From positions 1 through 11,145 of the forward strand of contig USFX01000085.1 in NCBI GenBank assembly GCA_900553965.1: 11,145 nucleotides of DNA. Direction: 5' to 3'. Source of the stretch: an uncultured Prevotella sp. (lineage in GTDB: Bacteria; Bacteroidota; Bacteroidia; Bacteroidales; Bacteroidaceae). The position numbers and the translations under genes are program-made. This document shows positions 1 to 6,938 of the stretch, piece after piece; positions within the stretch are counted from its first letter, which is position 1; each line of letters begins with the position of its first letter. The notes beneath the pieces are model-generated. The model saw nothing but the letters and a program-made list of their open reading frames with translations, did no database searches and was not told the origin of the DNA.

Positions 1-1469
1 TGCCAGCGGCGGCCGATGGCGTCTTTCACCATGAAGTCGAGTTTCGGACCATAGAAAGCTGCCTCGCCGTACTCTACCTTTGCCTTCAGTCCCTTCTCCT
101 TGCATGCCTCGATGATGGCCTGTTCGGCCGATGCCCAAACCTCGTCGCTGCCGATGTACTTCTCGTGATCTTCGGGGTCGCGCAGCGAAATCTGCACTTC
201 GACGTTATCGTCAGAGAAGTTGAACGTTGAGAACACGGTCTGGATGATGTCCATCACGCGCAGGAACTCGCTCTTGACCTGATCAGGACGGCAGAAGATG
301 TGGGCGTCATCCTGCGTGAACGAGCGCACGCGGGTGAGGCCGTGAAGTTCGCCGCTCTGCTCGTAACGGTAGACAGTGCCGAACTCTGCTATGCGCAGAG
401 GCAGGTCTTTATATGAGCGCGGCTTCCATGCGAACACCTCGCAGTGGTGAGGGCAGTTCATCGGTTTGAGCATATACTCCTCGTCTTCCTCAGGAGTGTG
501 TATCGGCTGGAACGAGTCTTTGCCGTAGTGGGCATAGTGGCCGCTCGTTACGTAGAGGTTCTTGGAACCGATGTGCGGCGTTATCACCTCCTGATAGCCG
601 TAGCGCTTCTGTATCTTGCGCAGCATGTCCTGCAGGCGCAGGCGCAACTCGGTGCCCTTCGGCAGCCAGATGGGCAGTCCCTTGCCGACACGCTCGGAGA
701 ACATGAAGAGCTCCATCTCCTTGCCAATCTTGCGGTGGTCGCGCTTCTTGGCCTCCTCTATCATGACAAGATATTCATCAAGCATCTTCTTCTTGGGGAA
801 CGAAATTCCGTAGAGACGCTGCATCTGCTCACGTGTTGCGTCGCCGCGCCAAAACGCTCCGGCCACGCTTGTCAGCTTGACTGCCTTGATTGCGCCCGTG
901 TTCAGAAGATGCGGGCCACGGCAAAGGTCGGTGAAAGCGCCCTGTGTATAGGTCGTTATTGTGCCGTCCTCAAGGTCCTGATCGATGTGCTCGCACTTGT
1001 ATGTCTGTCCGGCAGCACCGAATTCGGCAAGGGCGTCGGTCTTGGCCACTTCCTTGCGAACGACAGGTTCTTTCTTTCCGGCAAGCTCTTTCATCTTGGC
1101 TTCAATCTTGGGGAAGTCTGACTCCTTGATTGACTCGCCATCCTTAAGCAGCACATCGTAGAAGAATCCGTTCTCAATGGCAGGGCCGAATCCGAACTGT
1201 ATGCCGGGATAAAGCTCCTGCAACGCCTCTGCCAGCAGGTGAGCGGAGGTGTGCCAAAAAGCATGGCGGCCCTCGTCATCATCCCACTTGTAAAGCGCGA
1301 TTGTTGAGTCCTCGTTTATCGGACGATTAAGTTCTACTGTCTCACCATTCACTCCGCAGGCCAATACGTCGCGGGCCAAAGCCGGTGATATGCTTTCGGC
1401 AATCTGCAATCCTGTTACGCCCTGCTCATACGAGCGAACAGAACCGTCAGGAAATTTAATGTTAATCAT
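1..1469 (-). CDS. thrS: Threonyl-tRNA synthetase (3' end beyond window)
   Basis: Class II aminoacyl-tRNA synthetase that charges tRNA-Thr in the cytoplasm and removes mischarged serine. I translated 489 uninterrupted codons from ATG 1469-1467 to the window edge; the family is usually about 640 residues, so roughly three quarters is visible. A TGS domain covers about residues 1-62. The editing domain has HTSAH (H73, H77) and DLCRGPH (C183, H187), which match the E. coli editing residues. The catalytic core shows MNCPHH with zinc ligand C339, motif 2 YRYEQSGELHGLTRVRSFTQ (about 367-386) and second zinc ligand H390 in DDAH. It runs off the window in the segment just before the third zinc histidine and motif 3. 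All expected active-site residues seen are present. It is transcribed after a 263-bp gap that holds its own putative promoter and leader. Identification is essentially certain. Confidence 0.97.
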   Translation of the reverse strand, partial: MINIKFPDGSVRSYEQGVTGLQIAESISPALARDVLACGVNGETVELNRPINEDSTIALYKWDDDEGRHAFWHTSAHLLAEALQELYPGIQFGFGPAIENGFFYDVLLKDGESIKESDFPKIEAKMKELAGKKEPVVRKEVAKTDALAEFGAAGQTYKCEHIDQDLEDGTITTYTQGAFTDLCRGPHLLNTGAIKAVKLTSVAGAFWRGDATREQMQRLYGISFPKKKMLDEYLVMIEEAKKRDHRKIGKEMELFMFSERVGKGLPIWLPKGTELRLRLQDMLRKIQKRYGYQEVITPHIGSKNLYVTSGHYAHYGKDSFQPIHTPEEDEEYMLKPMNCPHHCEVFAWKPRSYKDLPLRIAEFGTVYRYEQSGELHGLTRVRSFTQDDAHIFCRPDQVKSEFLRVMDIIQTVFSTFNFSDDNVEVQISLRDPEDHEKYIGSDEVWASAEQAIIEACKEKGLKAKVEYGEAAFYGPKLDFMVKDAIGRRW

Positions 1470-1487
1470 ATCTACAATATATGTTTT

Positions 1488-1543
1488 GGTTTTAATCGAT
1501 GCTTATTTCGGTTTGGCCGATATTTGTTTCGGTTTTAATCGAT
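1488..1543 (-). repeat. 13-bp direct repeat in the thrS leader
   Basis: The plus-strand sequence ggttttaatcgat occurs exactly at 1488-1500 and again at 1531-1543, 43 bp apart. The stretch between them carries related text (tttcggtttggcc, tttcggtttt). On the mRNA strand the copies read ATCGATTAAAACC, and the nearer copy ends 18 nt before the thrS start codon. The placement suggests a translational or transcriptional control element, but no known leader family is recognised. Confidence 0.6.
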
Positions 1544-1558
1544 TTATATACTTCGACT

Positions 1559-1579
1559 TTATCCGACGATTAGGGATAA
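1559..1579 (-). other. Stem-loop in the thrS leader
   Basis: TTATCC and GGATAA form a perfect 6-bp stem around a 9-nt loop, between the putative -7 box and the direct repeats. It lacks a U-tract, so it is not an intrinsic terminator. It may be part of a structured 5' leader; function unknown. Confidence 0.4.
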
Positions 1580-1636
1580 TGCAACCCGATGCGATGGAAG
1601 TCTCCTTTCAAATCACCGGATGCGGCTTATCTCATG

Positions 1637-1644
1637 CAAAGGTA
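1637..1644 (-). promoter_or_regulatory. Putative -7 box of the thrS promoter
   Basis: On the minus strand this reads TACCTTTG, an exact match to the Bacteroidetes -7 consensus TAnnTTTG. It lies about 170 bp upstream of the thrS start, which would give a leader of roughly 160 nt. No TTG lies at the ideal 19-21 nt distance upstream; a TTTTG sits only 11 nt away. The assignment therefore rests on the -7 box and its position alone. Confidence 0.45.
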
Positions 1645-1665
1645 TGTATTTTTATCAAAACACGG

Positions 1666-1698
1666 GCATGTCGTAAGGGCTTTTTTGCCATAACATGC
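1666..1698 (-). terminator. Weak stem-loop after the unknown secreted-protein gene
   Basis: GCATGT and ACATGC form a 6-bp outer stem, and an inner GGC/GCC encloses an A6/T6 run. It lies 35-67 bp downstream of the stop codon at 1733 and just before the thrS -7 box, so it is well placed to separate the two transcription units. The tract after it on the minus strand (CCCGTGTTTTG) is poor, so termination would be weak. Confidence 0.3.
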
Positions 1699-1732
1699 AC
1701 AAAAACAAGGATTATAATGATTCAGCGGGACA

Positions 1733-2359
1733 TTATTGACGTCCTTTCCTCTCATCAGCATTGTTACGCAGAAGCTCAATGGCCTGTCTGCCGGCAGCAT
1801 CCATCCATTCGACGGCGGGATTGGTGCGGCCTGTGCGAAGCTCCCGCTGTCTTATATTTCCGCTTGTCTCATCAAGAAAACCGAATATCTCCTTCAGTTT
1901 GACGTCAGCTCTATCAATCATCACAGCATAGCCATCATGCTCGGCCCGCAGCGCCTTGTGGGTCTTGAAGAGATAGGACGTCTTCTTGATTTTGCTTAGT
2001 TTCTGATATTCTTCCTCACTGAACTGCGTTTTGACAACGGCCGTATCCGGCAGCGATGGCATCGTTCCGAGCTGTACATCAAGCGTTATTCCACAGGCGG
2101 CAGCACGCTTTGTCAACACCCCGACACTGTCCTCCAACAGCGGGAAGCCCTTCGACATGATGTTAAGAGCTTCAACATCACTCCTAACAACCTTACATAA
2201 CTCAACCACTTCTCCATGTATTTCCTCCAATCCAGAATTGGGTATGGCCATCGAGACAAGTTTTCTGGCGGTGGACAGTTGGGCCTCAGCCACGGAACTG
2301 CCGCCGAACAGCAACATCGCGAGAATCAATATTCTCATTCCTGACACATGTCTTTTCAT
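1733..2359 (-). CDS. Secreted protein of unknown function
   Basis: I do not recognise this family. The first methionines are at 2365, 2359 (MKRHVSGM) and 2338 (MRILIL); I prefer 2359, because a basic MKRH stretch followed by the hydrophobic RILILAMLLFGG segment and the AEA^Q junction makes a normal Sec signal peptide. No lipobox cysteine follows the site, so a periplasmic or soluble exported protein is expected. The mature part of about 180 residues is largely helical and charged, has two cysteines (about 55 and 89 from this start), and has no repeat or catalytic motif I can name. It follows the glycosyltransferase gene on the same strand with a 45-bp gap made of two near-identical 21-22 bp units. 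It may be co-transcribed with it, but no functional link is shown. Confidence 0.7.
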   Translation of the reverse strand: MKRHVSGMRILILAMLLFGGSSVAEAQLSTARKLVSMAIPNSGLEEIHGEVVELCKVVRSDVEALNIMSKGFPLLEDSVGVLTKRAAACGITLDVQLGTMPSLPDTAVVKTQFSEEEYQKLSKIKKTSYLFKTHKALRAEHDGYAVMIDRADVKLKEIFGFLDETSGNIRQRELRTGRTNPAVEWMDAAGRQAIELLRNNADERKGRQ

Positions 2360-2368
2360 AATCAAAAG

Positions 2369-2411
2369 CCTTTTTTTGAAACATCAGAAACCTTTTTGAA
2401 AATATCAGAAA
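2369..2411. repeat. Two-copy tandem repeat at the glycosyltransferase 3' end
   Basis: Positions 2369-2390 (cctttttttgaaacatcagaaa) and 2391-2411 (cctttttgaaaatatcagaaa) are near copies, differing mainly by two extra T residues and a few substitutions. The second copy overlaps the glycosyltransferase stop codon at 2405-2407 and the first fills the gap to the next gene. A local slippage duplication that copied the last codons is the simplest reading. Confidence 0.65.
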
Positions 2412-3472
2412 CCTGTATTTTCATCCTTGCCGCTCACTATTGATTCGTCCTCGGAATCATCGTCAGCCTGTCCTCCGTGCATCAGCACACGCTCAATGTT
2501 GAACCGCGGACGGCCCTTCACCTCTATATATATCTTGCCGACATACTCCCCAACTATTCCAAGACCGATGAGAATACAGCCGGAACAGAACCACAGCGAC
2601 AGCATCAGCGATGACCAGCCCTGTACGGCATGGCCGGAAACGTAGGTATAGAGAATCCACACGAGTATGCAGAAGGCTATGAATATGAACATTATGCCGA
2701 GATAAAGGACAAGATGGACGGGATATGAAGAGAAACTGGTGATACCGTCGAAGGCAAAGGCCAGCATCTTCTTCAGCGGATACTTGCTTTCTCCGGCAAA
2801 ACGTTCGGTGCGGTCATAATACACACTGGCTGTGCGGTAGCCGACAAGGGGAACGATGCCGCGCAGGAATATATTGCGTTCGGAGAACCGGAGAAGATGT
2901 TTCACGGCGCGGCGGCTCATCAAACGGTAGTCGGCATGGTTATAGACAGACTTCACTCCCATTGCTGCCATGAGCCGGTAGAACGTCTGGGCAGAGAAAC
3001 GCTTGAACCACGTGTCGCTCTTACGGCCTGCACGTACTCCATAAACGATGTCACAACCGTCTTCATAGCGCTGCAACATCCCGCGGATGGCATTGACATC
3101 GTCCTGCAGGTCGGCATCTATCGTAACAGCGACATCACAACGTTCGACGGCCACGGTCAATCCGGCGACAAGCGCATTCTGATGGCCGACATTGCCGGCG
3201 AGGTTCACTCCGCAGACAAAACCGTTGGTTTCATGAAGGCTCTCTATGAGCGGCCACGTCCCGTCGCTGCTTCCGTCATTGACATAAAGGATATAGCTGT
3301 CCGCCGAAATACGCCCCTCTTCCGCCAACGACGTAATGACGTCCGTCAGACGGCGCGTCGTTTCCGTGAGCACCTTTTCCTCCTTATAGCACGGCACCAC
3401 TATGGCCAGCCGCAGCGGAGATTCGTTTTTCATTCCTGTTCCGTTATTCATTGTCACCGTCGATATTTTCAC
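2405..3472 (-). CDS. GT2 polyprenyl-phosphate-type glycosyltransferase with two membrane helices
   Basis: Family 2 glycosyltransferase of the GtrB/DPM1-like branch, expected to move a sugar from a nucleotide donor to a polyprenyl-phosphate lipid at the inner membrane. From the first ATG, residues 22-37 (LAIVVPCYKEE) open the Rossmann-like GT-A fold. NDGSSDGT is at about 65-72, and the metal-binding segment DADLQDD (D119, D121) follows. Then come a DYRLMSR segment (about 181-187), FAGESKY (about 225-231) and two C-terminal membrane helices (about 251-277 and 286-309). The last 20 residues are strongly acidic. The ATGs at 3472, 3451 and 3433 are all possible starts; 3433 (MKNESPL) has a purine-rich GGAACAGGA before it and keeps the domain intact. 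The gene lies 84 bp after the TPR gene, a gap holding two stem-loops. The sugar cannot be predicted. Confidence 0.9.
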   Translation of the reverse strand: MKISTVTMNNGTGMKNESPLRLAIVVPCYKEEKVLTETTRRLTDVITSLAEEGRISADSYILYVNDGSSDGTWPLIESLHETNGFVCGVNLAGNVGHQNALVAGLTVAVERCDVAVTIDADLQDDVNAIRGMLQRYEDGCDIVYGVRAGRKSDTWFKRFSAQTFYRLMAAMGVKSVYNHADYRLMSRRAVKHLLRFSERNIFLRGIVPLVGYRTASVYYDRTERFAGESKYPLKKMLAFAFDGITSFSSYPVHLVLYLGIMFIFIAFCILVWILYTYVSGHAVQGWSSLMLSLWFCSGCILIGLGIVGEYVGKIYIEVKGRPRFNIERVLMHGGQADDDSEDESIVSGKDENTGF

Positions 3473-3505
3473 TGTTATCGTTATGCTCTGCCACGGCCCT
3501 GTCTT

Positions 3506-3544
3506 CCGCGTTCAAATGTCGCGGCGGGCATGCCTTCCATGCCC
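3506..3544 (-). other. Two adjacent stem-loops between the TPR and glycosyltransferase genes
   Basis: Two perfect hairpins lie side by side: 3526-3544 (gggcatg, 5-nt loop, catgccc) and 3506-3524 (ccgcg, 9-nt loop, cgcgg). Neither is followed by a T-tract on the minus strand, so they look like an intercistronic mRNA processing or stability element rather than an intrinsic terminator. They could set different expression levels for the two flanking genes. Confidence 0.5.
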
Positions 3545-3556
3545 CACCCCGCCGTG

Positions 3557-5518
3557 TCACTTCCTGTATTTCTTTATCACACTGTATGCCATGTACAGCC
3601 CCAGTTCACCGGCTTTGCTGAGGTCGCTGATTCCTTCATCGGTCTTGTCGCTCAGCAGACGGGCCAAACCACGGTTGTAATAGGCTTCGGCCAGATTGTG
3701 GTCAATATCCAAGGCGCGGGTATATTCGTCTATCGCACGGACATATTCCTTGCGCGAAGCATAGACATTGCCACGGTTATAATACAGATAAGCACACTGG
3801 CTGTTGAAGCGTATGGCCTGTGTGAGGTCATCAATGACGTTGGCCGACTTCAGCGTTACGTCGTCGCCCTGAGAAGCGTTGAACTCGTTCTGCTTCCACT
3901 GACATACGGCGCGCTGCCAATAAGCCATCGCCATCGTACTGTCGGCACGCAGACATGCCGTCAGATCCTCTATCGCGCTGTCGAAATTCTGCGTCACCGA
4001 ATATGCCACGGCCCTGTTTATCAACGGCCGTACGACCTCGACGCCGGTACCGCCGACACGTGAGAGCACCGTAGAAAGGCTGTCGATGTACGAGAAATAG
4101 AAGGTTGACTTCTTTTCGTCGAGCACCGTCGGATTGCAGTTTATATATATATGGTCCACCGCAGACATCTTCTGATTGTAAGCGTCCACCTGCCTGTCGT
4201 AGGCCATATACGGCTTCACTTCCGTGCGGTGCTGCTCGTACGACAGTTCAAACATCGGCATGAACGCCATGTCCACCTTGTGGTTCTGCACACGTCCACG
4301 GTATTCGCTCTCATATTCATGCTCCACGTCCTGTTCGTCAGCCACCACGAGCTGGTTGTATTTATCAGGGTCGATGTCACTCCGCTTGCGCAGCTGCTCC
4401 TTGTTGAGACGCGGCTGCGTTCCGTAAAGATGCTTGTACAGCTGTGCCTTGTAGACACGGAACTCGTCAGCCTCCGCCTGTTTCACCATTCCGAGGCGGC
4501 GGTAACAGGCCGCACGATACTGAAGTCCGGTCCAGAAGTTCGGGAACTCCTTTATCACCTTCGTATAGTCGCGTATAGCCCCGCGCAAGTCGCCCGTCTT
4601 GTCGAGCAGCAGCGCACGGTTGAAGAGAGCCATCATATTGTCCGGTTCAAGGTCGAGAACGAAATCGAAGTCCGTTATCGCGCGGTTGTCGTCGCCAACC
4701 TGAGCACGGAGCAGACCGCGGTTGTAATGTCCGAGGAAGTTGTTCGGGTCCAGATCCAGCGCCGTGTCATAGTCGGCCATGGCTCCCCGCAGGTTGTTCC
4801 GGTTGACACGCGCCAAAGCACGGTTGATATAATTGCCCGACTGCTTCGGCACGAGATGGATAGCCTTATCGAGATATTCCTCCGCCTCCTGCCACTTGGC
4901 CGCCGAAAGGCTCATCACTGCCCGCGCCGACCATGTCCCGCCGTCATACGGGTCCAGCTCCAGGCTCTTGTCCAAAGCCTCAATGGCCTTCACTGTGTCT
5001 TTCTGCTGCATATAGACCTCTGCCCTCATGGCATATCCGCGGGCGTATGTGCTCCATCGGGTGAGCACGGTGTCGATGTCGGCCAAAGCCGCGTCATAGT
5101 CTTTCTTCTGTATGCGGCCAAGCACACGATTATGCCACAGCATACGGTTCTCGGAATCATACTTCAACGCCCGCACGTAGTCCTCGATGGCACCGTCATA
5201 TTTCTCCTGCCTGATGCGCGACAGACCGCGCAGTTCATAGAGCCCGACGACGTAGGGGTTGCGCTCTATGGCCTCCGAACAATCGCTCTCCGCTCCGGAG
5301 AAATCATCGAGATAATATTTCGCCACGGCCCTGTAGAACCACGGTTCATACAGATACGGCTTTGCGCTGATGGCCTGATTGAAATACTGCATGGAAAGGA
5401 CATAGTCTTCAAAATAGAGCGCACTGCGCCCTATCGTCACCAGTCTGTCGGTATTGAACTGCGCCATTGCGACAAGCGGCATGAATAATGATATGAAGAC
5501 AACAATCCTTTTACGCAT
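3557..5518 (-). CDS. Secreted tetratricopeptide-repeat protein (653 aa)
   Basis: Exported TPR scaffold protein of unknown partner. Residues 1-20 form a signal peptide (MRKRIVVFISLFMPLVAMAQ) with cleavage probable at AMA^Q. There is no lipobox. Residues about 23-360 are a long array of 34-residue TPR units with recurring signatures such as YNRGLL, LFNRALL, AIxDYxxAL and LDLDPNN. A non-TPR linker of about 130 residues follows (about 365-495), tyrosine-rich and charged. A second TPR block of about four units closes the protein (about 496-653, e.g. YYNRGNVYASRKEYVRAID). Such arrays bind other proteins or peptides in the periplasm. It lies between def and the glycosyltransferase gene on the same strand. 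ATG 5518 is the only start that keeps the signal peptide. The region upstream is an inverted-repeat element, and I see no clear -7 box in it. Confidence 0.9.
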   Translation of the reverse strand: MRKRIVVFISLFMPLVAMAQFNTDRLVTIGRSALYFEDYVLSMQYFNQAISAKPYLYEPWFYRAVAKYYLDDFSGAESDCSEAIERNPYVVGLYELRGLSRIRQEKYDGAIEDYVRALKYDSENRMLWHNRVLGRIQKKDYDAALADIDTVLTRWSTYARGYAMRAEVYMQQKDTVKAIEALDKSLELDPYDGGTWSARAVMSLSAAKWQEAEEYLDKAIHLVPKQSGNYINRALARVNRNNLRGAMADYDTALDLDPNNFLGHYNRGLLRAQVGDDNRAITDFDFVLDLEPDNMMALFNRALLLDKTGDLRGAIRDYTKVIKEFPNFWTGLQYRAACYRRLGMVKQAEADEFRVYKAQLYKHLYGTQPRLNKEQLRKRSDIDPDKYNQLVVADEQDVEHEYESEYRGRVQNHKVDMAFMPMFELSYEQHRTEVKPYMAYDRQVDAYNQKMSAVDHIYINCNPTVLDEKKSTFYFSYIDSLSTVLSRVGGTGVEVVRPLINRAVAYSVTQNFDSAIEDLTACLRADSTMAMAYWQRAVCQWKQNEFNASQGDDVTLKSANVIDDLTQAIRFNSQCAYLYYNRGNVYASRKEYVRAIDEYTRALDIDHNLAEAYYNRGLARLLSDKTDEGISDLSKAGELGLYMAYSVIKKYRK

Positions 5519-5530
5519 AATTATAAAGTT

Positions 5531-5736
5531 TAGAGGTCAGAGTGGTGCTCAGGTTAGAGGTCAGAGTGATGAGTGAAGAGGTATGATTACTTTTCAGGGA
5601 TAAATTATGAATGGCGGTTTATATTCAATATAAAAAAGTAATCCGTATTCATTATTTTGCGTTCAAAGCAACACTTAAAGGTAATCATACCTCGTCACTC
5701 TGCACTCATACCTCTGCACTAAGAGACCTCTGCACT
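5531..5736. repeat. Long imperfect inverted repeat between def and the TPR gene
   Basis: The gap is a dyad element. The 13-mer gaggtatgattac (5578-5590) is matched exactly by gtaatcatacctc (5681-5693). Outside it, the arms continue to correspond imperfectly for about 45 bp: left arm tagaggtcagagtg repeated at 5531-5544 and 5555-5568, right arm acctctgcact repeated at 5710-5720 and 5726-5736. A further inner dyad pairs gattactttt (5585-5594) with aaaagtaatc (5634-5643), so alternative hairpins compete. The core is AT-rich. The organisation resembles a small non-autonomous mobile or palindromic element; no coding capacity. Confidence 0.7.
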
Positions 5737-5766
5737 AAATCATGCACCAAAAGACCTTAATTCCTC

Positions 5767-6330
5767 CTACTTCCTCACCGCCGCCTTGGTCTTATATCCG
5801 CAGCGGTAGCGGCCTTGGAGCAGTGCGCGCAGCTTGTTCTTGATGAGCTGTTTGCGCAGCGGGGAAATGCGGTCGATGAACACCTTGCCGTCCAGATGGT
5901 CGAACTCATGCTGCATCACGCGGGCCAGATAGCCGTCCACCCATTCGTCATGGGGCTGGAGGTCGGCGTCGAGATAGCTCACACGGATGCGTGTCGGGCG
6001 CGTCACCTTCTCATGTATGGCCGGCAGACTGAGACAGCCCTCCTCCATCGCCTCCGTCTCCGTGTCGTCATATTCCACGATATGGGGGTTGATGTATGCA
6101 CGGCGGAAGTCCTTGTATTCCGGCAGATCGTCCGACAGAACGTCGAGGTCAATCACCACAACACGAATGGCCTTGCCAATCTGCGGAGCAGCAAGTCCGA
6201 CACCCTCCGACTCTGTCAGCGTTTCAAACATGTCACGTATCAACTCGTTCAGATTAGGATAGTCCGTGGGAATATCCTCAGCCACCTTACGCAAAACAGG
6301 CTGGCCGTATATATAAATAGGTAATATCAT
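5767..6330 (-). CDS. def: Peptide deformylase
   Basis: Metalloenzyme that removes the N-terminal formyl group from nascent proteins. All three family motifs are present, numbered from MILPIY: GVGLAAPQ (43-50), EGCLS (97-101, metal ligand C99) and HEFDH (141-145, metal ligands H141 and H145, catalytic E142). I place the start at ATG 6330, giving 187 residues, because Bacteroidetes deformylases characteristically begin MILPI-Y-GxPVLR. The frame stays open another 29 codons upstream to an ATG at 6417, but that stretch (two Cys, many Arg) does not resemble any deformylase N-terminus. It lies 160 bp after ruvX on the same strand; the gap has a perfect small palindrome (6431-6443) and no clear -7 box. 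Function is secure. Confidence 0.96.
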   Translation of the reverse strand: MILPIYIYGQPVLRKVAEDIPTDYPNLNELIRDMFETLTESEGVGLAAPQIGKAIRVVVIDLDVLSDDLPEYKDFRRAYINPHIVEYDDTETEAMEEGCLSLPAIHEKVTRPTRIRVSYLDADLQPHDEWVDGYLARVMQHEFDHLDGKVFIDRISPLRKQLIKNKLRALLQGRYRCGYKTKAAVRK

Positions 6331-6430
6331 TGTATGAAACAATTCCACCCCGGTCCTTGGCAGACACATCGGCCGGCACAGTCTCATCGACGTCGCGTGC
6401 CGTCCCGCGTCTGACACATGCGGAATGGAT

Positions 6431-6443
6431 TTTAACGGTTAAA
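6431..6443. other. 13-bp palindrome in the ruvX-def gap
   Basis: tttaac-g-gttaaa is a perfect odd-length palindrome 100 bp upstream of the def start. A second short dyad, cggttaaaaccg, sits at the very end of ruvX (about 6488-6499). Either could be an operator half-pair or chance AT-rich symmetry. Nothing links them to a known regulator. Confidence 0.25.
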
Positions 6444-6490
6444 CTCTCTTATTCATAATGTATTCAGGAGCATACGGCAGCGGCAGCCGG

Positions 6491-6913
6491 TTAAAACCGA
6501 CGCGGATTAGCCCGCATATAGTCCTGCAGAATGATGGTGGCGCTGATTTCGTCCACCAGCTCCTTGTTCTGCCGCGCCTTCCGGCCCAGTCCGCCGTCGA
6601 TCATGGCCTTATGGGCCAGGACCGACGTGAAACGCTCGTCATAATAGTCCACCGGCACCTGCGGCATCTCCTTGCGACACCGGGCCACGAACTGCCTCAC
6701 ACGCTCCAGATTCTCGCTCGGCCGTCCGTCGGGCTGACGCGGTTCACCGATAACGATGCGCTCAACCTCCTCACGGGCGACATAGTCCTTCAAGAACGCC
6801 ATCAGTCCGGACGTAGGAACAGTCGCCAACCCTCCCGCGATAATCTGGAGAGGGTCGGTGACTGCAAGTCCTGTGCGTTTCTTGCCGTAGTCAATCGAAA
6901 GTATCCGGGCCAC
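6491..6913 (-). CDS. ruvX: YqgF/RuvX-family nuclease (pre-16S rRNA processing / Holliday-junction resolvase fold)
   Basis: Small RNase H-fold protein, 140 residues, normal family length. The N-terminus ARILSIDYGKKRTGLA carries the first acidic residue (D8), VIGEPRQPDG (54-63) is the VIGxP strand-turn, DERFTS (92-97) gives the second acidic residue (E93), and VDEISATIILQDYM (120-133) gives the third (D121). In E. coli the homologue matures the 16S rRNA 5' end; the family was first proposed to resolve Holliday junctions, and the sequence cannot separate these roles. It begins 25 bp after the SPOR lipoprotein gene, on the same strand, and is probably co-transcribed with it. Confidence 0.95.
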   Translation of the reverse strand: MARILSIDYGKKRTGLAVTDPLQIIAGGLATVPTSGLMAFLKDYVAREEVERIVIGEPRQPDGRPSENLERVRQFVARCRKEMPQVPVDYYDERFTSVLAHKAMIDGGLGRKARQNKELVDEISATIILQDYMRANPRRF

Positions 6914-6938
6914 GCTTCAGTGAATATATCGTCCCCTA

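Noticed and set aside
1470..1640. T-box riboswitch upstream of thrS
   Set aside because: No T-box consensus (TGGNACCGCG-like bulge), no specifier stem and no antiterminator/terminator pair is visible; T-boxes are not expected in Bacteroidetes.
2897..5488. Long plus-strand frames opposite the glycosyltransferase and TPR genes (388 and 445 codons)
   Set aside because: They are antisense to clear protein families and show no domain of their own; high-GC third positions keep the opposite strand open.
6331..6417. 29-residue N-terminal extension of peptide deformylase
   Set aside because: The family begins at MILPIY; the extension is Cys/Arg-rich and unlike any deformylase N-terminus.
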